Shown: positions 57,371-64,000 of the stretch, one piece after another
Layout: each line of letters starts with the position of its first letter
Numbering within the stretch: the stretch's first letter is position 1
Assembly (NCBI GenBank): GCA_003313425.1
Contig: NHZP01000029.1
Coordinates: forward strand, 310,001 to 374,000
Reading direction: 5' to 3'
Source: Pseudopyrenochaeta lycopersici
Taxonomy: Eukaryota; Ascomycota; Dothideomycetes; Pleosporales; Pseudopyrenochaetaceae
Length of the DNA: 64,000 nucleotides
Translations under genes and position numbers: made by a program
Notes under the pieces: model-generated
Database searches by the model: none
Seen by the model: the letters and a program-made list of their open reading frames with translations, nothing else
What the model was told of the DNA's origin: nothing

Positions 57371-58366
57371 TCAAGACTCAAGTTGGCCCACTTCATTCCA
57401 CTTGCCCCAAGATTGGATCCGCTTCTTCTTATATGAGAGGGTTTGCATCAAATGAAACCCAAACAAACTCAAGTACAAGACTAGAACAGTCAATGCGATG
57501 GCAAGCAGAAACACCAAGGCCGCCATTGTGATGGCGTACGAAAGATCCTGGAATCTCGAACTATTCTGCAACCTGTTCACCCCGGCGCCAACCTGCAATG
57601 CAGATAGCAAGGTAGAGCCAAACCCCAATAGAATAGCCATCCATGCAAAGTTGTGCGAGAAAAAGTTGGAGTAGGAGCTGTATCCGGAACTGTATCCCCA
57701 CACCATATCCCACATACTGCGAGCGGTGATGAAACGCCAGATCTGGTTGAGACGTTGAATGCGTAGTTCGCCGTACGTGTACCGCTGGTTTATGGCGGAC
57801 GTCATATTTAAGTCGGTACCAAGTGCAAGGCTGGAAACGAATTTGCGCCATCGAGGCCAAGATATGATGCTAGGAATAAGGTGGCATTCTTGGGCGACAG
57901 CCAGGTCGGATTCATGACGAAGGAGCCAGACATAGGATAAAACAAATCCGCTAGCCGCCTCATGGAGGCTGCTGTCGTCGCCAATGTTTTGAGTCCAGAA
58001 CTGATGGTCGAGGAGGTAAAGTGGCAGAGGCTTGATAAAGATTCTATTTTCAGACCAGAGAAGGTGAAATTCTGCTTTCTGCGTACAAACGATCTCCCGG
58101 CCGAGCATTCTCTGGCGATGGAGTGGCCGGGCCGGTACTGGTCTTCCAGCCCACCAAAGATGCCGAGAGATTCGGTTGAGCCGGTCAACACTTAGTTCCA
58201 GTTTCAGGCATTGCTTTACTGAAAGCTCGGATGGCCAAATGCGCTGCTCGTCATCTAAGAAGATAGTTGGGAGCTCCTCGAGGCAGTCATATCCTAAGCC
58301 TGAGAACAATTCCGAGCTCGAGGCGCAGGAATATGGGGGCGAGAGGGGCCTTAGCTCGCTTTCCAT
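57371..58366 (-). CDS. DUF6601-type fungal membrane protein
   Basis: This is a single exon of 331 residues. Conserved stretches that I recall from this fungal family are present: GRPVPARPLHRQRMLGREIV, RIFIKPLPLYLLDHQFW, ASGFVLSYVWLLRHESDLAVA and RYTYGELRIQRLNQIWRF. Two membrane spans follow near the C-terminus (FAWMAILLGFGSTLLSALQV and ITMAALVFLLAIALTVLVLY). The function is unknown. The gene converges with the hydrolase gene, the two stops being only about 25 nt apart, so their 3' ends must overlap in transcription. Confidence 0.75.
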   Translation of the reverse strand: MESELRPLSPPYSCASSSELFSGLGYDCLEELPTIFLDDEQRIWPSELSVKQCLKLELSVDRLNRISRHLWWAGRPVPARPLHRQRMLGREIVCTQKAEFHLLWSENRIFIKPLPLYLLDHQFWTQNIGDDSSLHEAASGFVLSYVWLLRHESDLAVAQECHLIPSIISWPRWRKFVSSLALGTDLNMTSAINQRYTYGELRIQRLNQIWRFITARSMWDMVWGYSSGYSSYSNFFSHNFAWMAILLGFGSTLLSALQVGAGVNRLQNSSRFQDLSYAITMAALVFLLAIALTVLVLYLSLFGFHLMQTLSYKKKRIQSWGKWNEVGQLES

Positions 58367-59610
58367 TGTGACAGTCGGTCAGGCGTGTATTTCGTGCTTC
58401 ATTTGATCATCACAAAGATCTGGCGCAGTGATGCTCAAGTTGAGTTTAATGGGGTGGGGGGAAGCAGAGGCCGTTTCCCGCGACTAGCAAGGCTGAAATC
58501 TAAGCCCAGTGGCTGTGTAGTCAAGCTTTGCGTCACAGCACAACGATCAGGCTGGAGCGACCAGTCTCGAGTAAACCACCAATTATTCTGTAGCTGGAAA
58601 TCTCTGCTATCTTGCATTGTAGCAGTTAGTATTAGTATTGAATATTTTTAATATTTAATAAAATATTACTATTGAAATATGGCGTTGATGCGTGCATCAA
58701 GCTCGGCAGTATTTATTTTGTCGATACAACAGATATCTATAACTTATAGCAGTCATCCAGCTGGTCGTTCTTGGCCTGAACTGCGCGTAAATAAAGCTCA
58801 TTGTAGCCAGCGTTGCCATTTCTAGTACCATTATTGATGTTTTTATACACAACTTTATCGCTGCCAGGTCCGCAGGTATGTGAGAGTATGGTGTAGCGCG
58901 GAACCTCGTCTTCAGTGAACTCGGCCAGGCTGAATCTAGGGTAACGTTAACTGTCGAGTCGTGATAGGCCTCCCAAATGCGACTAAATGAGCCATGAAGT
59001 TGATAACAATCAAACTAAAAATGAAAGAAATTGGGATATTTCATGCTAGGGATGGCTTCACAGGCATTTGAGGTTGGGGTGTTCTGAGGAAATGTTGGGC
59101 TGAAGGCGGGCGGTGAGGGAGGCAGTTAGCACAGCCGCACACACTTCCGAAAGATGCATGGCCATCGATCTCAGCAACGTCAAACCTTCCCTGCGTAGAT
59201 AGACGGGTCTGCCTCTACCAAAAGTGTTATTCTGCCAAGGCTAACAGGCTCATCAGTTGGTGTAGGCAAGCGCTATGCTATTGAGACTTGACACAACCAT
59301 GCCGTCCGTTGGTCCCAATAGCCTTTTGCGGATTGTAATAGCATAGGAAACAGTGCCTTTTATCTTTGAAGGTTTACAGAGCTGCATTGATCAGGGACTT
59401 AACGATATCATAGCATTCACGTTCATAGAGCTACCTTGAAAGATCAGTATAGCAAACAAGGCAGTCTTGACTTTGCAGGTGCCCACCAACTACATCGCAG
59501 AAGCAATTGACCGTATTCTTGTGTACAAACAACTGAACTAACGTCACCCACTGCGTAGCGAGACACACTGTGTGGCGAGACATTTAAGGGGTACTTTAAC
59601 TTTCAGCAAC
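58367..59610. other. Intergenic region, no gene
   Basis: This is 1.2 kb. A TA-rich patch lies at 58640-58680. No domain-bearing frame was seen. The left end should hold the promoter of the DUF6601-type gene. Confidence 0.5.
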
Positions 59611-60033
59611 TAGAAAACTTATACGTATAATAAATATTACTATAATTTAATAGAAATAATCTACTATAGCTAATCCTAAATATCTATAATATACTCTTTC
59701 CTAAAAATTATAATTATATTATTACTTTTAAGCTAGATTTATATAGCGTTTTCTTTTAGAGCGTAGTAGACCTTCCTCTCTATAGCGCTAATATTAAGTC
59801 TTTATTACTCTAAATTTTTATAGAATAGCTTTATCTAAGTCTCTAAACTTCCCTTTAATACTTAGAAGCTATTATTAGCCTAGTGCGCGCTATTATAGGT
59901 AAATTTATGTAAGGCTGCTATATTAATTAGTACTTCTATAGAAGTAAATCCCTAAGATATATAGCTGTGCGGATTGTATGTGCGCTTAGAATATAATTAA
60001 ACCTAACTTAGGATTAGGAGTAGTGCTAAGACC
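59611..60033. repeat. AT-rich tract without CpA, RIP-type
   Basis: By eye the dinucleotide CA does not occur on the plus strand from 59611 to about 60033, and TG does not occur from 59611 to about 59882. TA is very frequent. Such loss of CpA/TpG in favour of TpA is the mark of repeat-induced point mutation on both strands. The original repeat cannot be recognised. A decayed multicopy-family gene lies beside it. Confidence 0.75.
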
Positions 60034-60338
60034 CGCACGGCTACGGCGCTTCTTAGTTAGCTAACGTGTTTCCAGCGTCGAAGCGGCTTTAACACAGCTA
60101 TCTAACGCACTTTAAGATGCGGTCTAACGCACGATAACCTCGATGGCTTCCTCACCCTCAAGCTCCGAAACCGGCTGTTGCCCCTCCGCTGACCGAACGA
60201 AAGGCCTCTAGTCTTAGCTTGTAGAAGGGGAATACAATTATAAGATTAGATAGAATCCTAGGAAGAGGCATACATTATCCGCGAATTCTTGGAAACCCTT
60301 AGCTCACTCCTATTAGCAGCGTTGACCACAGGGGCTTG
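60034..60338. other. Spacer between AT-rich tract and decayed gene
   Basis: 305 bases with more normal composition than the tract to its left. No frame of note. It may be the rest of the same decayed element. Confidence 0.45.
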
Positions 60339-61082
60339 TTACACTGACGCAGTCGCCTTTCGCGACTCCTTTCTGTATTTAATATTCAGGCAATAATAAC
60401 TTGCACGATAGTATTCGAATCTAGGAGATAGTCTTCAGCTAGCTGATCTAGTCTCTTCCTATTCTGCGAGTATGCGACATTAATGATAACCCATGGTATC
60501 GTGCATTTATATGCCAAAAAGAGGCGTCAGGGTTGTGCTTTGATTTCGTGCCGGGCGGAGCGTTATTGATAGACAGGTAGATTTTGGTAGAACGAGCTGG
60601 GTACACCTTCTGAGCAAACGCCGCGGCGTGATCCGACCCTTCACGAATTAATTTTATCTGACTAAATATTGCATCCCCAACGCGAGCGATGAACAGTTCG
60701 TACATCGCTGTAAGCGTGCAAACGACAAACCGATTGCTTTCTCCGTCGTAATCATACCTGCTCAAGCTCAATCGTTAGCTGCCAGCTCGGCCGTGCTGGA
60801 ACACACGCACCGCATCTTGTCCTTTACGTATCCCGACAGCGCCATGTCTCGGCCAAGCTGACGCTCTATCTCATCGTACTCTCTTGGTGCTAGCTAGAAC
60901 TCTGTCCCCGGGTCTTGCTTGGTGTGCCTTCCGGCTCAGATGGCCTTGAAAAGCGCGGTAACTTGCCGGGCCTGCATGAGAGCTTTCTCGTCGGTCGGGG
61001 GAGGTGTCAAAGGGGGGTTAGCGAAACTTGAAGGCAGTGTGGCATGTTGGTGTGATGCTAGACGAGTTTGCGACGTAGACAT
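60339..61082 (-). pseudogene. Decayed copy of a multicopy fungal protein family (unknown function)
   Basis: Starting at ATG 61082, the frame gives FANPPLTPPPTDEKA, then after an in-frame TGA and TAG it reads LAPREYDEIERQLGRDMA. A plausible 54-nt intron follows (GTGCGT, GCTAAC, GAGCAG), then IARVGDAIFSQIKLIREGSD, AAAFAQKVYPARSTKIYL and NPDASFWH. A frameshift follows, then YSQNRKRLDQLAEDYLLDS, another shift, and KESRKATASV. I recall this order from a family repeated many times in dothideomycete genomes. A PD-(D/E)XK-nuclease-like fold is possible but unproven. The two early stops fit CGA-to-TGA and CAG-to-TAG changes, that is RIP-type C-to-T. The copy is dead. Confidence 0.65.
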
Positions 61083-61610
61083 AGCCGTATGTTGCACGAT
61101 GGCTGTCGCGCAGACTAATCGCGGTTTAGAAGCTGGGCGCTCTAGTTGACTTAACAACAGCCTTGCAATCGCTAAGTCTGATGACGTAATTGTGGGTCGT
61201 GATGTGCATGCAAACCTAACAACACGCAAGCTAAAACAGTCGCCGCTCCTGGTCCGCGTTGGCTGTACCTACCCTAGCTTCCGCGGGCCCTTTCCTGGTT
61301 CTCGCCGTGACCCTTACTGATCCCTGACCTCTCGCTTCCGTTCGGAGACCCTAGCTCGGTTCTGCTCTGCCATGGGAACGGTTTTGGAGCTCGTTAATTA
61401 CACCACCCCAGTAAGTCATGCGCTTTCTGGGGTAGCAACACCCTCTCCCCTCCCTCCGTCTCCGCAACACTCTGGCCGGTACACTGTGCGTACGTTCCCC
61501 AAGTCCGTGGCGAAACCCAGCGCAACGGTCGCCTGATCGAAATCATTGTATCTTGCAGAGCAAAGCAAACGAAAAGCTGCCACGACGCCCGTGCTACCTC
61601 ATCTCTATTC
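61083..61610. other. Intergenic region, no gene
   Basis: 528 bases with open but domain-free frames (60936-61229, 61394-61630). GC-richer than the tract to the left. Confidence 0.45.
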
Positions 61611-61850
61611 TCATTTGTTCGTATGGCCACGATTCACCGAGAGTCTGATGGCTTGCAGCAGCCTCCACCTGGCATTCGCTCGAAGAAGGATATGACGGTC
61701 CCTTGTAAAGTCTGGGATTCTGAGACCCGATATCTGACAGCGTGTGTCTAGGTGCTTCAGCCTGTGCACCTTCTCACTCCGTTCCAGTGCTCGCCGGTGC
61801 ATCGCTTCTGCCTCTTCATGCTTATGGTGGCTCTCCAACACTACTCGAGA
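61611..61850 (-). pseudogene. TPR fragment directly after the CorA stop
   Basis: In the same frame as the CorA-like gene, just after its TGA (61853-61851), the sequence reads HHKHEEAEAMHRRALERSEK. This is the core of the kinesin-light-chain-type TPR found in fungal NLR proteins (consensus KYEEAEAMHRRALE). One repeat is clear and the rest is not recognisable. It stays open to 61611. It is a relic of a TPR gene, or a lost C-terminal extension of the transporter. Confidence 0.5.
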
Positions 61851-64000
61851 TCACGGATGTGTGCCTTTCTCCGCATCTCGATTTGCGCTTGTCATTATTA
61901 CCTTCTCCCTCGAAGGGCTTTTGAAGATCCAAACCACGGAGCCTTTGAAGGTCAGGAACATGGCCCCCATAAATACCGCAGCAGTAGTTGGCCCTGTCAC
62001 CGTTTAGCCCATTATCCGCGCACCGTACCCATACGCGGGAAGACAAGTTTCGAGTGGAACTACTCCGGGATCTTGGGGCTTAAAGCGTGGCAACTTACAC
62101 ATAATCTTGAATATGTCAGCGAGCGACCTTTGCGTAGCACCATTGATCTCAAGCGCATTCATGCTAAAAATTGCCGCTATAAAGGAAGCAGCAGCCTTAT
62201 TACGAGTCAGTGTGACGGCTTCCTCTCTGCTGGACATACTTACGTATATAATAGTCGTGACGGTGAATGTGAGAATAACTGAACTCTGCTTGGCAGTCTC
62301 TTCTGCATTTCTGCGGGCGAAATGTGCCTCAAGGATAGTCGCTTGCTTCTGTTTCAAGTCTAGAAGATCACCGAGCTATGTCGGCTCAAATTAGGCGATG
62401 GCTCGCTGCTGGAATGTATGAAAAATGGGAGTAGAAATAGGAAGTTTACCTTACTGTATACCCTATTTGCTTCATTATATAGCTCTTGTATATCAGATCT
62501 TCTGGTATTAAGGATATCCAGAAGACCTCCCACGTTTTGGAGGAGAGGCTGAGGGTTTGCAATGCCCGATGTGCTGGGGGCCAGAGGGTCGGGACTGTTG
62601 CGGTGAAATTCATTCCATGAACTGATGATGGATATCTGCTCACCGAATATGGCCAAGATGATGTCGAGTTCATCTATAATATCCTTCGTCTCTCTTAGGC
62701 AGTCCATTTCTTCGGTGATATCGATCAATGCGTCAACTTCCTTGCGCATGCTCTCCTCCAGGTCCCCCATTGCATATATGCCCTTGTCAAGCAGATCTTC
62801 CAGATCACGTAACTCTGGGGGTGGCGGTGTAGCTTCAGTCGTCCTCTTCTTCGAACGCCACAAGTATCGCAGAGGAGCTTCCAAGAGCTCCTTTCTTCGC
62901 TCGTGTAAAGCGTAAATCCTCTGAGAACTTCGCCAGAACCGGTCGGTGTACGAGATCTGATCCCCTGCCTTCGCGAATTATTGGATGGGGCAAGTAGTAA
63001 TCATTGGATGGCCCTACCACTGTTTTAATGGACTCTGCAAATGCGCTGCGGAAATCAAGCCCGTTCGCAGTTTGCAACTTATACGGGTCTGGATGCAATA
63101 TGCTGCTGCACTTGTCTACCACTAGGCAAACAAAATCCTGGGCCTCCATCGACATTCCTGAGCTCGCGATCTCACCTAGGATACTGGTGTAAACGTCCAA
63201 TTCCGAGCTCCTACTCCCCGCCTCAGGGAATGCGGTAATCACACATTCTTCACGAAATGTCCGTGTTAGGATAGATCCGCTTTACAATGGTCTCCTGAGC
63301 GACTTACTTGGTTCGTCAATGCACCAAAGCCACAGTTGGTCTACCATCAATATCAGTCCAGCTGTCCCTGAAAAAACTCCTTCGAAATGGGCTCGAGATT
63401 TCGTAAACCGGTACACGACTTGATCAAGGGCTCTGGTCGCGACTTGATCGTCCGTAAGCGTGTAGTAGAACTGATCGAGCGTACGAGGAGAATGAAACCC
63501 GTCTTGAGATGCGCTCAGATGTCGATCGTCCCGCGACGGTGCACCGGCCACTTGTTCGGCCTTCTGACTTCTTTTTAAATTCTTCTGCCGCCATTTCTCG
63601 TACAACTTGCGACTGGCTCCTGGCTCCGCTAAATTAAGCGCCCCCGCCAAGGGGTCACCAGACAACTTATACTGTTCATATTTTCGAGCGCTTCTCAAAC
63701 GCAAGTAGGGTAGCTTCAATATGTCAGAGGGCGCTGGGAGCATGATAACAAAGTACTTACAAATGTCAGGAAACCCCGAACTTCGGGAAGCTTTGAAAAT
63801 GTTGGTCTTAGGAACATGCTTTTAAAGATCTGTTCGGAACTACCGCACTCTCTTCCGTACCAAATCTGGGTGGGCAGGATGGAATCCGGGGCACGGTTGG
63901 GACGTATTTTCTCAACGAGCTTCTATCGCTGGGCTAGAATATACACTCTTTTCATGGATATGGGATACTGACCTTCACCCATCCCTTGTTATTAGCGGGA
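61851..64000 (-). CDS. CorA-like divalent-cation transporter (5' end beyond the window)
   Basis: Predicted exons are 64000-63973 (partial), 63922-63761, 63713-63308, 63247-63018, 62920-62450, 62375-62240, 62176-62099 and 61993-61851. All joins are in phase and give 541 residues plus stop after the first partial exon. The cytosolic part has the fungal CorA-like signatures RTLDQFYYTLTDDQV, LDQVVYRFTK and ILMVDQLWLWCIDE. Long helices follow (LQNVGGLLDILNTRRSDIQE, KQKQATILEAHFARRNAEET). The first membrane span runs VILTFTVTTIIYV and ends AIFSMNALEI, where CorA proteins have Gly-Met-Asn. Here the Gly is Ser. The second span is TTAAVFMGAMFLTFKGSVVW. The family moves Mg2+ and other divalent cations. 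Fungal relatives often carry ankyrin repeats upstream, which would lie outside the window. The 97-nt intron at 62921-63017 is the least certain. Confidence 0.7.

Noticed and set aside
63723..63743. ATG at 63743 as start of the CorA-like gene
   Set aside because: It lies inside a clean 47-nt intron, and coding sequence continues upstream to the window end.
1..64000. tRNA, rRNA and CRISPR features
   Set aside because: No T-arm/acceptor combinations, rRNA-like conserved blocks or spaced direct repeats were found by eye. A tRNA scan would be decisive.

Overview
The window looks like nuclear DNA of a filamentous ascomycete (Pezizomycotina, most likely a dothideomycete; the class is an inference). 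Most genes carry short spliceosomal introns of about 43-105 nt with GT...AG borders and CTAAC/CTRAY-type branch sites. Several families are typical of filamentous fungi: Rtt106, GT90/CAP10, a Zn2Cys6 regulator, a HET-type N-terminus, deuterolysin-like protease and CBM18. Stretches scarred in the manner of RIP (C-to-T or G-to-A stops, loss of CpA) are also present. No bacterial-style operons, CRISPR arrays, rRNA genes or convincing tRNA genes were seen.

Left part (1-24 kb). A HET-like fragment lies at the left edge, then a long gene-poor stretch, a GT1-type UDP-glycosyltransferase (4.9-6.2 kb), a DHA2-type MFS exporter (7.6-10.0 kb), an unrecognised four-span membrane protein (12.7-13.6 kb) and a small EthD-domain protein with a secretion signal (15.0-15.7 kb). 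A housekeeping block follows: histone chaperone Rtt106 (17.3-18.8 kb), a GT90 glycosyltransferase (19.2-21.5 kb), a one-span membrane protein (21.8-22.5 kb) and an aquaporin (22.6-23.8 kb).

Middle (25-37 kb). These are metabolic and membrane genes: an aminoglycoside-phosphotransferase-like gene whose 5' end carries an in-frame stop, a six-exon multispan membrane protein, a DUF1275 membrane protein, a PQ-loop protein and an unrecognised 421-residue protein.

Right part (38-64 kb). This part is accessory in character. It holds a secreted fusion of an M35-like metalloprotease with an SGNH/GDSL hydrolase, a secreted double-CBM18 protein, a broken fucose-lectin-like gene, and a Zn2Cys6 regulator divergent from a secreted PAF-acetylhydrolase-like enzyme. 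A Ty1/copia relic follows. Next comes a divergent pair: a 1232-residue TPR-CHAT protease and a 659-residue SERAC1-like alpha/beta hydrolase. A DUF6601-type membrane protein, an AT-rich tract nearly free of CpA, a decayed member of a multicopy fungal family, a TPR relic and a CorA-like transporter running off the right edge complete the window.

The two most interesting items are the divergent TPR-CHAT/hydrolase pair, whose layout recalls CHAT proteases that act on a neighbouring partner, and the protease-esterase fusion. Exon borders given here were worked out by hand from splice signals, reading phase and remembered family similarity, so they are predictions.
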